NCBI GenBank assembly: GCA_023630585.1
Contig: CM042551.1
Span: 5,296,001 to 5,360,000 of the forward strand
Length of the DNA stretch: 64,000 nucleotides
Origin: Cranoglanis bouderius
Lineage: Eukaryota > Chordata > Actinopteri > Siluriformes > Cranoglanididae
Reading direction: 5' to 3'
The translations under genes were made by a program, and so were the position numbers. The notes beneath the pieces are model-generated. The model ran no database searches, was not told the origin of the DNA, and worked only from the letters and a program-made list of their open reading frames with translations. Shown one piece after another: positions 10,066-25,000 of the stretch; the stretch's first letter is position 1; each line of letters starts with the position of its first letter.

Positions 10066-13000
10066 TGCTCTGTGACGGACTGGCGTCCCATTTCACTCCC
10101 AGTCTTCCCAGGATAGGCTCTGGATCCACCATGAACATGACCAGGATAAAGAGCTTACTGAAGATGAATGAATGAATGAAATATTTTTCTACTTTATTAG
10201 CAGATCATCTTTCTTTTTTCTAGAAATTACTGCTTGAAATGAGCGAAATGATCTCATTAAAGAATGATCATTTCAGTCTTGAAATGAATATAGGCTTAAT
10301 GGTCTTATATTTGTTTTATAATAATCTCATGATGAGAAAATATTAGATATAAAGATGGTTTTACTTGCAGAGATATCGTTTTTGTGGTGTATCATTGTCA
10401 TTTTCATTTTTGTGAACTCTCTTTAAAAAAAAAAGAAAAAAAAAAAGCTCTCTCTCTCTCGCACACACCCACAGACACACAGACATACATCACATAGATT
10501 GCATCGAAGGACAATAGTGTATTGACCACAAAGGTGAATCTCAACACTAATGAGGACACAATGGTGTTTGTGCTGAGGGAAAGGAATCTATATGGGAGTA
10601 TCGCCCAGGGCTGCTTATTATGTGCCATGCAAGGAGACCTGAGATAGCGAAAGGAGAAAAAGAAGGGAGTGTGAAATCGGAGGGATAGAGACAAAGAGAG
10701 GTGATGCGATGTGGAGAGGTGCGCTGTTGACCCAACAGATCTGCAGTTTAATCAGTGGGGCGCCTCTGTGAACGAACATTAACCGTTCCTGCTCCTGTTA
10801 TCTGCTAATCCATCTCTCTCCTGCCTTGCCTATCTGATTTTCTACTCCATCAGCATTTTTATCTTCTCTGCTTTATCTCTCCATCACCAAGTCTATAATT
10901 TTCTCCACGTAGCCCGACTGTGGTCACACACTTCCTCTCCAAACTGCTGCCATTAAAATTCCATGCACGCCGCAAAGACGTCATGTGAAAGCTTCAGAGA
11001 TATATACCGCCAGCTGACCAAGACTGACAGGAAGAGAGAAAAAAAAGGCAGAGGGTGTCCAGGGTATCTAGATATTGATATCATGTTCAGGTGGAATGGC
11101 TTTTCCCTAGGAGCCGAAAGGAGACGGTAAATAGACGAGGGAGTCTGAAGAAATCAATGAGCACCTGAATCCACCTCTTTTTCAGACTGGTAGCCATTTA
11201 CCATACACACTTATTCACTCTCTGTGAGACAATAAAATCCTGTCTAGCACATGTACAATAAGATTCCCTGAAACCTGCCCAGCCAGATGAGGAACAATGA
11301 GTAGTACCAGGAAAAGGGTGTAATGTTAAATGTGTAAACAGAAAAAAATAATAATAACACAGTACATATTGGATATATTACTCATTTATTTATATTACTG
11401 AAACCAGGACTGTGACTTGTCTCCACATAGCTGACATTTTCATTGTCGATCATCCGCTGGTCAAACAAACAGTGTCTTTAAACATGTTCTAAATTGCATT
11501 AGCAGTAAATGTTTTCTGAAGCATACTGTAGAATTTGTATGTTCTCCCCGTGCTTCGGGGGTTTCCTCCCCCAGTCCAAAGACACGCGTTGTAGGCATCT
11601 CTAAATTGTCCGTAGTGTGTTAATGGGTGTGTGAGTGTGTGAGTGTGTGTGTGTGTGTGTTTGTGTGTGTGTGTGATTGTCCCTGCGATGGGTTGGCACC
11701 CCGTCCAGGATGCCCCTCGCCTTGTGCCCCGAATTCCTCGGGATAGGCTCCAGGCTCCCTGTGAACCTGTGTAGGATAAGCGGTACAGAAAATGGATGGA
11801 TGGATGGATGGATGGACTAGTGTGGCGAGGAGGAGGGCGTGGCCAGGCTGTGAGGACGCACACCTGGCCACGCCCTCCTCCTCGCCACAACCTGAATGTT
11901 TTGTAAAAAACAATTTATTCACTTCAGTAAATCTTCAAAACAAATTATGATGCATGTACAACTACTGTCAGAAAATTACGAAAATTACTGACAGAGTGCC
12001 ACTACACTGGGTGTGAGGCAGGAATACACGCTTGATGGGACACCAGTCTATCACAGGGCACCATGCACGCACACACACATTCACACCCAGGGGCAATTTA
12101 GCATACACCTACCAGTCTACCATCTACCTACAGTCCACCTACCAGCATGTTTTTGGTAGATGGGAGGAAACCAGAGATCCCAGAGGAAACCCACATGAAC
12201 ATGGGGATCACATGTGAACCTCACAGATCACATGCTCAGACAGTAACCCGAGCTCGGGATCAAACTGGGATCCAGGAGCTGTAAAGCGGCAACGTTACCT
12301 GCTGTACGATCATACTGCCCCAAAGTAAAACAATAAATAAATAAATAAAAGACAGAAATGAGTAAAATGTCTAGATCTAAGTTTGCAATTTGAAAAAAAA
12401 GTTTTTGGTGCTTTTTTTGTGGAAAACTACTTGAATTGGTAAAATCACAGATTGCACGAAATAGTTTTGCATACTCTTTCGTAGTGATGTTTGTTTGTAA
12501 ATGAGACCTTCGGTTCATTTAATTGGGTTGTATCCTTAGTCTTGGGTAGTTTTTGTGTAGTTTTGTGTAACCCAACCGCTGGGTTAGTGGCTGTACACTA
12601 GAAAAAGCAAAAATGTGTGATAACAGTCCAGTTTACATGACATTAAATGCACCACTATCTTCATTAGCTTTGGCTAACTTGTTTGTAATGTCCACTGGAT
12701 CATAAGTTGATTACTCAGTTTTTTGGATGTTTTAAACGTCTCCTTTGATCAAAATCTGACATTTTTGTCTTAAATATATGACTTATTTGAGTCATTTACT
12801 TCAAGGTCTATATATAAACACCACTTTAGCAGCTCTAACAATACATTTCTTAACACCTGCTTGTGTATAAATAAAAGAGAGACCATGCTGACATATTTGT
12901 TTATAATGTGGCATATTTGACATTTTCAAAGGGTAATGTTAGGACACGTGGTGTGGGAGAGAAGCTGGATGCACTTGCAGGGGAAAGTGGTCAGTTTATT

Positions 13001-16000
13001 AGGAACAGTTTAAAATGAAGTGAACACAAAAAACTTCATCCAACATAAATCCATCAACAGAAAGGTCACAGTAATCCAAAATAATATTATACGTGGCCGT
13101 AGAGGCAGTAATCCAAGAAAGGGTACAGTAATCCAAATAAGAAACACAGTAATCCACGACGGGTAGTAAATCCAGAAAAAACAGGGAAATATACGCCAGG
13201 CTAGGAGGTGGTCTGGAAACCACGGAAAAATAGCTAAGGGAAAAACTAAAACTAAACTAAACTAAACTAATCTAAACTAATACTCCGCCCCGAAGCGGAA
13301 ACGGAGCGGCGTATTTAAACACATGTCAATCACATGTCCATATCAAAAACACCTGACATCAACAAACAGGAACCAATGTGAAATGAGGAGGCGGAGACAT
13401 GACACGAACAAAAACAAACGCACATGGGGAAACACAGGAGGCGGAGACATGACGTGAACGAACACATGAGAACACATGGCAGAGGTAAACAAAACGTGAG
13501 TTCATGAATGAAACGTCCATCGGAGAGTTTTTGAATAGCGCTGGAATGCGCGCAATGGAATGCAGAAGTATGCCACTCGCTACTCCTTGCAGCGTAGGGA
13601 GGGCTGGAGAAGAGGAAACCTAACAGGTAAAAATAACCCTGAAAATATTAACCCATTTATGAAATAAAATTAACCCAGCATTTTTGTAAAAATGAAACCA
13701 TCCTTTGGGTTGAAAAACAATCCATTTGCTGGGTTAAAATTAACAACCCAACTTGATGGGTTAGTTTATGGGTTATGCGTTCTGTCCTATATTTACCCAG
13801 CCGTTGGGCTAAAAGTGACCCAGTTTGGGTTGTTTTTGTCCCAGTGTTTTTTTTAGAGTTTAGAGGGACTGGTTTTTGCACATTTTTACTAGCATCTGTA
13901 ATAAATAAAGTTAAGTAATCTTAACTATGTACAATACATGTCTAATGTTAGCTAATTGAAACCTACATTTATAGATTTTATTTCACATTCATGAACTCAA
14001 GATTTCTCCGTTTACCTCGAACGTGCCACATTAGCATATCTTTCAAACGGGAAAATGTGAAGTGAGGAGAAGGAGGTGGGGCAAGTTAACATTGGAGAGT
14101 TCAGAACGCCTACGCAGTCAGTCCAGATTCATGTTGATCAGCTGATCTATAGTTTTTATTAGGGTAAACAAAAGAAGACACTTTTGACTGAGTGATGACT
14201 TCAATGTAGCGCTCCTACACCAAATGTGTGAGTGTTGGCAGATCTGGAAACTCATATACACACACTATGAAATCGGATAAAGTGTGTGTTGGTGTGTGTG
14301 TGTGTGTGTGTTAGGGGGGAATCAGGCAGCAACTGTGAGGCTCGAACACCTCTGTCTTATGAAACACACACTAATGAGGACACCTGGGGTCAGTCCCTCT
14401 CAGCACGAGATCTCGAGGCTGAGAAAGTAACAGCTTCTACTGGCTCCTTTTATAATAGAACTCCACACTGTGTGTGTGTGTTTGTGTGTTTGTGTGTGTG
14501 TGTGTGTGTGTAGAGCCGATGTAGAGACATCTTCCAGCGGCTGAAAGCTCTCGAGGCCATGAGATCCTTTCAGACCCAAACAAACTCAAAGGCTCAACTT
14601 GCAGTGACCTCAGTGTGTATGTGTGTGTGATTGACAGGTCCAGAACATTACCCAGTCTATGGAGGTGCTGGATTTAAGGACATACCGGGATTTACAGTAT
14701 GTCAGGGACACGGAGAACTTGATGAAAACGGTGGACGGCAAATTGAAGACGGCTTCAGAAAACCCACGCAGCCTCAACCCCAAGAGCTTTCAGGTATCAA
14801 GTCCATATTTATTCTAATCTCATTCATATATACACTGAGACACCATATCCATATTTACAGTGAGATGAAATGTCGAGCCTCCAGTATCATAGGTTTTACC
14901 TGAATTGAAATAAGATGGAAGTCTGGCAATGCAAAATACAAACGACAGCAAATTGTTTGTATAAAAAAAACGCACAATATAGAGATAAAAAACAAGACAA
15001 AATACTGCAACCTAAAGTAATATGCAGCAGAATATTGCTACAGTATTACTTTTTTGTGTATTAAAAAATACAGAAATACACTTTATACTGCAGATATGAG
15101 ATTAGTAGAACCAGCTGATAAAGTTTCTGGTGGATGAAATCTAATGCTAATTCATTCAGTCATCCTCAGTAACCACTTTTCCTACTAAATATTATTCAGA
15201 AACTACACTGGTGGCCTGAAACAAATCACAAAGGGTTGATTATACTTTGATTTCTAAACTGTTTCTGACCCGTGAACGTTAATATGCTGTAAGATTTTTC
15301 TCCTGTGTGTTGCTGAGATGTTAACATAGCTAAGATCATAGCAGTTTTGCTATGCTAGCTAGCCAGCATTCGACTCATCATCCATCACAGCGCTACCTTT
15401 ATGAATTGAAGCTGCACGACTGATCCAATATGTGCCTTACAAAGAGTACTTTTGTATTTTAAAAGCTAGCATCCAACACTAACTAGCATAACTTGCTAGC
15501 TACCAAAATCAAAATCATGACTAATAAAGAACATTACTGACCCTCCAGTAAGAACATATATGTTTTTAATTTTTATATAAACATACCAAAAACAGAAATG
15601 AGTCAAACACTTTGAGTTTGTATCTTTATTTCCTACCTGATGAGTCACTCAGATGTTCAGAAGCTTTCTAGAACCATCAAATGGACAGCATATAGCAAAG
15701 TAACCATTTGTTATGGTTTTAATGGTTATAATGAGAATTGTGTTGGTTTTAATGGAAACTGTAATGGTCCCTGTTGGTCTCTACTGGTAATTTGTTGCCT
15801 TCTATTGGTGGCATGTTATGCCTAGTGGATACCATTAAGAACCAATAATGGTAATGGTTTTAATGGTTAGCTGATGGTTTGTAATGGTATTTGTAGTGGA
15901 AACCTTTAGAGTTTATGTGATGGTTTCTATTATTATTATTATTTTCAGCAGGGATAACTAATATGAATAACAAGCCACAACTTTAAGAGGTTGAAAAACT

Positions 16001-19000
16001 ACTGGTCATATTCAGAGTCGGTGAATTAAGTCCAAATGTTGTGTCAATATTTATGCACATGATTGATTTTCTGGGCTATCCACACAGATTATACAAATGA
16101 CCTGCGTCCAGTTCACACCTCCGAGGTTGTCTGATGTTTCCTGAGTAGAAGCGTCTGAGAAGGGGTTTTCACAACACGTTGGCGCTGTTGCAGTTTTCAG
16201 ATCCTTTATAGAGGAAAATACCTCATAGATATAAAAACAGTATAGTGACAGAGGTATATGTGCAGTCAGTACAGTTTTAGTAGAATAACAGTACACTGAA
16301 TACATGGGACAGTAAAAAGAAATTAAAAACAGAATAACAGGATCAGCATCATGATAAACTGGGTGCCATAAATACTGCATACAAAGCTGTGTGATCTTAC
16401 TGCGCAAATGACATTAGATTATAAATCATTTTACCAACAACCGCTCAGTCTCTCTCCCATCCTAAAGCAGTACCTTAGAACCTGGACCTGAAAACATCCC
16501 CGATAAAGCTCATGTAAGGTTTGGTGACTCGCTGATTGGTTGAAACAATCAGCATATGGCAGAGATGCACAAACACTAATGACCCACACAACTGATTTCT
16601 GTGTTTAATCAAGCTCTTTAGCACTGGTCCATAGAGGGATTTCAATGGCATTTAAATGAAGACCTAAAGGGAGATTTAGGGTTTCTTTCTGTAATAATAA
16701 TAATTTCTCCTGCACACATGCGTGAGCGTGTGTTTGCATGGATAAAATCCTTTCTCTGCTCCTGCATCCTTTTTAGTGATAAGCCACACATATTAGCAGT
16801 TATGCCGCACTTATCTCCCAAACACTAAGAAGGGTCTGTGATTAGCGCACTTTTTCATCTTCTTAAAACCATGTCGCGTTCGGTGACCCACTCATCCTCC
16901 AGGATCCGAGATTAGCCTGAGCTCTAGCGCGTATTGCTAAAGCAGGCTTTAATATTCCACCCAAGTCCTTCTTGCCTAATGATAGGAAGAGAGCCTGGGA
17001 TAGTATGTCTGCCTCAGGGGTCCAGTCATCTATGAGTCTAAACTCAATCATGTCACTTCACCTCTGTAATCATCATTCCAAAGAGAATTATTCAAAACAT
17101 GTCCTCAAAATTGCAGTTCATATATCAATACATTTTCAGTGAATAAGGAATAATTTTTGAGGGAAGTCTTGCTGTGGTGCTGTGTGTTGGTTCAAAGGGC
17201 TGGTCTGCAGAAGGCAGGCTTTATTTTACCACAAGCAACTGATGAATGTGGGGAGCTCAAAGTCGCCTGTGGCAGGCCGGCAGATTAATGAGACCAAATT
17301 TTCATGACTCAAAACGGGAAAATGAGATTTATGATGCAGTGCCGCTGGTCTGAGAGGCGCTCCATCACCAGATTTACAACAAACCTTAACAAGGAAGAAG
17401 CAGCCACACCTCCTGAGGCTACCAATAGTACAGATACACAACTGATTCCTCATTCCCCTTTAGATATGTTACGACAATGGGGATAGAAGGAAGCAGGATG
17501 CACTTGCAGGGGAAAGTGGTCAGTTTATTAGGCACAGTACATATAAAAGGAACATTCAAAAGAAATGGGACAGTCTAACAAACATCCAAAAATACACAGA
17601 ATAATAATACCAAAAAACGTTAGGGCAGTAATTCCAAACAGATTAGTTAATAATCCGAACACTCACAGGGCAAAAACCCAGGATGTCATGAGACGGTAAT
17701 CCAAAGGCTTTACAGGGCAAAAATCCAGGAAGTTACGAGGCATGAATCCAAGAACCCGGGAACGCCGGGTAAACAAAAACATAGGAAACAAAACATTATG
17801 ATTCTTTAGCTTCGTCACCATATATATAGTTCTCAATCTTAAACACTTTCAGTTCCCTCTCAAATCTCTCTTTAACACTTTCAGTTACTTCCAAATCAAT
17901 ACTAAATCATCCCTTAAGAATACTCCACAATGAAGCGGCCACAAATAGGGGTTTAAGTAACAGAGGTAATAATAAAGCAAACAAGATCAAAACAAGCGAC
18001 ACCTGGAAACGATAATCAAAAAATAACGGGAGAACCAATGACAATAAGGAGGCGGAGACATGACGTGAACCAAAACATAGGAGCACATGGCAGAAGTAAA
18101 CAAAACGAGAGTCTATGAAAGGAAAGTCCAAAGGAGTTTCTGAATGGCTGCGGAGATCGGAATGCGGAAGTATGCTACGCTTCCCTTTACAGCGTAGCGA
18201 GAGCAGGAGAAAACCTAACAAGATACGTAATCCTGTTCATGATATGTGAGCTATGGCACCAGCCAGACCTTTTACAGTGGGGTGGCCATGTTAGACCCAA
18301 TGACTTTATTTGGGTGGCAAAATACTAATCTGCATCTTTGGAAAATGACATAATGAGGCTCCCCCTATCTGTGTATGGCCTGAGCAGGAGTCCTATTGGA
18401 CAGAAAAGCCACACACCTAATAACAGTTTGTTGCCATCTAGCAAGCTACTAAAAAAGGCATAGTGAACATAACATTAGGCTACATCTTATGAAATATGCT
18501 AGCATTACAAAGTCAATATCATTAGTTAACTCTAGCTAATAATGGTCTGAAGAAATCCAGTGTTATGCCTCCAAATAATGAATGTCATTAACAAAAAAAG
18601 GAGGACCACTGTTTGCTCACCTGTTTATTTGGTGTGGTCAGTGGGATCAGAGAATAGTTTCACTTCTCTGTTAGCTAGCTATGTGTGCTTATCATTGGAT
18701 AATGAAATGAACTTTCAAATTTCCCAGATGTGTTGAAATGGGCGGGGGCATGGTGGCTTAGTTTTTAAACACATTTGCCCTCACTTCTGGGGTTAGGGGT
18801 TCAATTCCTGCCTCTACCCTGTTTGCATGTTCTCCCTGTGCTTCAGGGTTTCCTCCCCCTGTCCAAAGACATGCATTGTATGCTGATTGGCATTGTCCAT
18901 AGTATATGATTTGTTGTGTGAGTGTGTGTGATTGTGTCCTGCGATGAGTTGGCACCCTGTCCAGGGTGTCCCCCACCTTTTGCCCCAAGTCCCATGGGAA

Positions 19001-22000
19001 AGGCTTCAGGCTCCCCCTGCGACCCTGTGAAGTATAAGTGGTACAGAAAATGGATGGATGGATGGATGGATGAATGTTGAAATGGGTGTTCCATTGTTAT
19101 TTACACTGATGACTTTCACAGAAAAAATTTACCAAGTCCTTTAGTTTTGCATCATATGACATTGGTAACTACACTGACAACAACAACAAAAACACTAGTA
19201 ATGTCTGAGGTGGCCATGCTATACGCTGCAGTAGCACTGGCCACCCTTACTATGCCCATGATGGTGTTCCACAATTCCCGTACTTACACCCTGACTAAAA
19301 GAGCTGATGGAGCTTGAAATGAAGATACCAGTCCTGGCACTTGAAAAGAGGAATACTGTTCAGCTGAGTTAGCAGATACATTCTGATCAAAAGAGGTAAA
19401 ATCAGAGGTTCACTGGAGATCACTTCTGCAAAGCTGGCACCACTCTGAATCGGAGAGGAAAGAGGGATTTTGAGTGAAGTAAAAAACTGAGGAGGGAAAG
19501 TGATCATCTTGAGTTCACTGAGTGCCACTAATCACTGATTAGAGAAATTGCGGACATTTCAAAAGCATCCTCAGATGTTATCACATTTGTATATATTTTT
19601 TCCTGCATTCAAGGATGATACACCTACAGTGTATGTTTGATTGGTGTTAACACTGTTTTTGAACCCAGGTATGGACCAGGAAACTGATTTTTCGTCCTTC
19701 TAAACCAGAGGTGTGGGTACAGCTTGAACCATGTGTGATAGCATTACACTTACAGATCAGGGAATCAAATTATATATTTAGTTCAATTTGCTATGTTATT
19801 TCCTGTTTTAGGCAGCACAGTGGTGTCGCAGGTAGTGTTGCAACCTCATAGCTCCAGGTTCCCCAGTTTGGTCACTGGTTTCTGAGCTCGGGTTACTGTC
19901 TGTACAGAGTTGTTGTATGTACACCCAGTGTCCACATGGGTTTTCTTGGGGTTCTCCAGTTTCAATTCAATTCAATTCAATTTTATTTGTATAGCACTTT
20001 TAACAATGGTCATTGTCCCAAAGCAGCTTTACAGAAATATATAAACTCAGGATATAGATTTTAAATGTACGAATTTATCCCCAATGAGCAAGCCAGAGGC
20101 GACGGTGGCAAGGAAAAACTCCATGAGAAGATATGAGGAAGAAACCTTGAGAGGAACCAGATTCAAAAGGCAACCCATCCTCATCTGGGTGACACCGGAT
20201 AGTGCGATTATAAATAAATAAATCCCTTCTATAAAAATACCAATACTACATGGTCAAATAGCAGTTGTGTAACCAGGAAAATTCATTACAGTTTTTACAC
20301 GAAGACTGTTTTGTTGAACTTGAGTGCAAAACTGTCTGTGGCAATTGTAGTTGAAGCCATCATAGCATAACTGTTCATAGGAATTGTGGTCCAAAGCCAT
20401 CTTTATGGTTTTTAAGTGGTACCATCCTCAGTAATCTCAATGATCTTTAGGCTGCGCCGTGTGGGGCCATCCTCAGCAGCCGCATGTGACTTCCAATTGA
20501 TGAGAACTCCAACCAGAAGTAGGGCATCAGGATGGATCAGGCAGGTCCGGAGAGCAGAAGGGGTCGGGATCACTGGCATCTCAGGAGTATCGTGTAGCTC
20601 GACAAAAAGAGACAGAGAGAGAGAGAGAGAGATTATTAGGTATGCTTATTGTCCCATAATGATTAAGGACAGTGTACTTTGCGTGAGTGCAAGCAGGGAT
20701 TCCGGCAAGACTAGCTGTGACAGCATAACTAAAAGGGAGCGCCAGAAGCCAGTTTCCGCCCACCTTCCAAAAACATTCCAGTAGGTGGACTGTCTATGAT
20801 AAATTATCCCAAGGTGTGAATGTGTGAACATGGTGCCTTGCAATAGACTGGTGTCCAATCCAGGGTGTATTCCCACCTCAAGCCCAAGTGTTCCCAAGAC
20901 AGGCTCCAGATCTTCCACATCCCTGACCAGGATAAGGCAGTTAGTGGAGATAAATGAATGTTAAGGTTGACAGAGGCTGGGAAAGGGATGGCACAAGATT
21001 GGATGTCTTGTCTGTCAAAATATGGATATATGGATCAAAGAAGGCATTCAATTGCAAATGACAACTCAAATAATTTTTGTATAGTTTGAGCTTTAACTGA
21101 TGGCCAATGGTGAGCAAAAATAAAGAAACACTGAACAAAGTATAAACTTGATTCTCAGTTGGTAAGCTGTTGCAATGACTAAACTATCCACCAAACTACC
21201 CAGAATTGATCTTGTGTGGCGAGTCGAGGGACCAGCCATGGGTTGTAACACCAGGCAAAAGAAACACAATCTAGAATGAAAACCGCTGAACTGGACATGC
21301 CCATGTTGTTGTGCCAGGAGCTCTGCCACACTACCCAGTTAAATGGCCTAAGGCGCACACACAGTTCCCTCTCTCCCAAAGCATGCCTTCTCTGACTGCA
21401 TGCTGTTTTGTACATCCGCATTCATTTTTAATTATTAATCCGATCTACTGCTCCATCTGTTTCCAAGTCCTTTCTCAAAGTCACAGATTCCACATGTGGA
21501 TTTTTCCCATAAAGCTTACTAACTGCAAACATTTTTCTACCAAGACAGAATCCAAATAAATCTGTAATGAGGACATCTTTTCAACAGCTGTGTGCGAAAT
21601 CCGCATGGACGGTCATCAATCTGAAACAAGTGAGCATTGGGAGGGCTCATACCTGAGTGAAGGCAGTGAAATCATAACAATATGCAATGACATTATACTC
21701 AAAGCAGAAACTGAACCATGAGCCTTCAGGACAATTTTTTAAAATAACTTCATAGCAGACAGTTGACTTATACTTGACTGTAGATTGATTGCTGATTGTA
21801 GCTTAGTGCAAATATAAGTACAGACTACTCAATTTACATAGTTCCAACATAGCATATACCGTACATTAGGGGTGTAATGCAATGCCACTATCTGTATCTG
21901 TATCTGTTTATTGCTCCAAATATTCAGAGCTGAATCTATATTCGGATTTAAACCCAAAGTGGGAGTGCCGTAATCCGGAATGGGATTTTTTTTCATATAT

Positions 22001-25000
22001 AAATTGGGTTAGTACCTGCCCATGCCATTTTCTGACAGATTTATTTGGTTTTATTTCCCAAACTATAAACAAACTATTGGACTAATAAACTGCAACTCTG
22101 ACTAGGCAGTTTCTAAGGATGAATGAATGAATGAATGCATGCTGTAAATGTACTGTTCGTGTTCACGTCAATATGTGGTCTTTCTTTGTACCACAAGCTT
22201 CATATCTGACCATTCAAAAGTAAAAACCTTTTTTTTTTTTTACCTAAAGTAAAAGCTTTTGTAACTTTTTTGTTGCCTCTCGCAGGTCTCAATGCAAAAC
22301 TCTAGTCTCAAACAGATGCCTTGTGAACCTTTCTGGCAAGCAAATAAATAAATGACAAATAGTGTGCCTCCTGTTCGTACTTGCATCTGTTTAGAGAACA
22401 TTATCTGTTCATTACAGATAATGTATTTGTATTCGGTTACATCACTATATTACACTTCTCCATGTACTGTTACTTTTGTATGTTGATCACATTGCCATGC
22501 TAAATATCTGTTAAATTTGGTGCGCAAGAACCACAAATTGAACACCTCCAAACCGAGACTCTTGAATAGCTTTACACACACTTTATTACAAAGCACAATA
22601 CATTTTATTCATCTAAACTATGACCAATCTGACCATATGTAAATATGTTACTCTGAAGCTTTTCCACAGCTCAGCTTCAGGGTCTGGAGTTCGATCCTGA
22701 TTTTGGATTACTGTCTGTGTGGATTTTTTTCCCGCATCCACATGGGTTTCCTCTGGGTTCTCTAATTTCCTTCCATAAAATGCTGGTGTGTATGTGGAGA
22801 TGAAGTTACTTGATATCCAGGGTGTTGCACCCAATGTTCAGGATAAACTGCAACCCTGACCAGGGGAAAGTGTTGCTGATACTCCAGATACTTTACTGCA
22901 TGTAACAATAATGGATGTAGTGTTTTCTGTTGATACTGGATTGGTGTACTAGATGTACTAGACTAGTGATGACTTTACTACGATACATCTGGAATTCTAT
23001 ACATCACCGGTTTTAAATTGAACTCTCAACATACTGTATAGTTTAGGACAGACTTAAAGTTAAACCCGAAACCTTTTGGGTTAAAGTCCCCATTAAATGG
23101 CCTCTTAGTTGTTATTTGATTCTGTATGTTGATGTATTTCCTTCTGAAACAGAAAGTCAGAGTGACACCATGTTGAAACGCCACACCCCCGCCAAAACTA
23201 CACAAACCTGAGAGTAGCTTAGCTAGCTAGCAAAACATGGAGAACAATGAAGAGATTAACGAGAGCCTTTTACTTACACTTACCGATGAAGCTCCATGGT
23301 GTATAAAGACAGAATCGCATTCTTGCTCAGTCTAAGGAAGCAACATATTCTAGAATTGAACAGCCCCAAGTTAGATATCATAACAAATTCCTTCATCTTC
23401 CAAATGAATAAACTCCAACCATATTTTTTTTCCTTAACCAAGAGATCTTTGGAAATGGGTATAGTGTATGGAAAGTTGCACAGCAAAAAACACACAGTTG
23501 AACCTGATATTTTAACATATGTACAGGAAATGGAATAAAACGTACACTTTAAGCTTGAATAGCCGTTCCTTGATTTGCTTCACTGAAGGTGATATTGAAG
23601 AGTGTGCATATCTTCCCTACCCTTTCTAGGCTGCATGGGATTGAACACAACCGCTGAACTGCAGCCAATTTTCCGTTTGGTTTCTTATCTTCCGAAGAAC
23701 TGAACCAATAACAGAAGTGAAATGAGATGAAGCCTAACTGTTTCTTCTCTGTCTATCTACTAGGACCTAAAGGACAAGGTGACTCAGCTGCTCCCATTGT
23801 TGCCGGTGCTGGAGCAGTATAAGACGGATGCGCAGATGATCCTGCGGCTCAGAGACGAAGTGAGGAACCTGTCGCTGGTGCTCATGGCCATCCAGGAGGA
23901 GATGGGAGCCTATGACTACGAGGAGCTCCGGCAGAGAGTCCTGTTATTGGAGACACGCCTGCACTCCTGCATGCAGAAATTGGGTGAGAACCAGCGAGAA
24001 TATTTTGTGTGGGTGCGGAGTGAGTGTGATCGCATTATTAACACTCATATTCACACTGATAACTGAGAGGAAAGCCCTAATGCCAAATAGAGAACTGATT
24101 ATCTTCAAATTATGCAACTTTAAAGCTTTTCATATGACTATAATTACCTGAAGATGAACATAACCTTTTGCATCAATTGCCTTACAGTGTTAATCCAAGC
24201 CATTTGCTGTTGTCTCATTAGCCTTTAGCTGCAGAGCTTCACAGCTTTAATCAATTGAAAATTTACATAAGGAACACACAATAATATAAACCTGTATATT
24301 TCTTTCCAGTGCTAAACGAGTCAATTTAAGGGCCAAGTATGGGAAGCCTGTGACAGCTTTTTAAATCTTTTTGGAGGCTGACGTGTTTTCAGTTTGTTCC
24401 AAAAGGTTCTATGTAGAGTGCTACAACAAACAGTAAACATCCCAAAAGAACCCTTGAGGAACCATTTGTTTTGATACTATAATGTTCACTGGCTCCATGT
24501 TATAACAATACTCAAGCTCAGTGGGTTCTGCAACATGTTATCCATGTTCCTTGATTCAGAACTTCATCCACTGAAATGGCAAAAGTCAACTATAGGGTGC
24601 CTGGTGGGACCTTCTCTGAGATCTAACCATACAAAATCTCTCTGCTTCAATATCCTGGCTCCTCAGTGGCAGTTTCACCCTTCAGTCAGAACAGCTTGCT
24701 AACAAAAGTCTAAAGAACAACTTATTCAGACAAGATCTATGATGACATTTCTTTGTATTTCCCAGCACTGACATTTAACGTTTATAGATATACTTAGTTT
24801 GGAATTTGTCCCTTTATGTTACTGACTAGACAGTTCTAGCACTTGTTTGAACCAGCAAACCACATAATCATATTTTCTAGTTATCCTGGATTAGAGCCTC
24901 TGCCAAAAGATTAGCCAGGGTTAAGCCCATCTCCCTGTCTTTCAAAGATAAAAATACATCAAAATAAGGTCTCATTTTTGGTATCATTTGGATTATTCTA

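Noticed and set aside
11489..11890. 133-codon minus-strand frame across the SINE and hairpin
   Set aside because: Translation of repeat sequence (His-Thr runs).
13626..17466. the two LTRs as the ends of one full-length retrotransposon
   Set aside because: Each LTR has its own exact but different target duplication, and the sequence between holds olfm2 exon 3 and no gag/pol frames.
20416..20784. 122-codon open frame
   Set aside because: Falls within dispersed repeat family G and crosses into the SINE.
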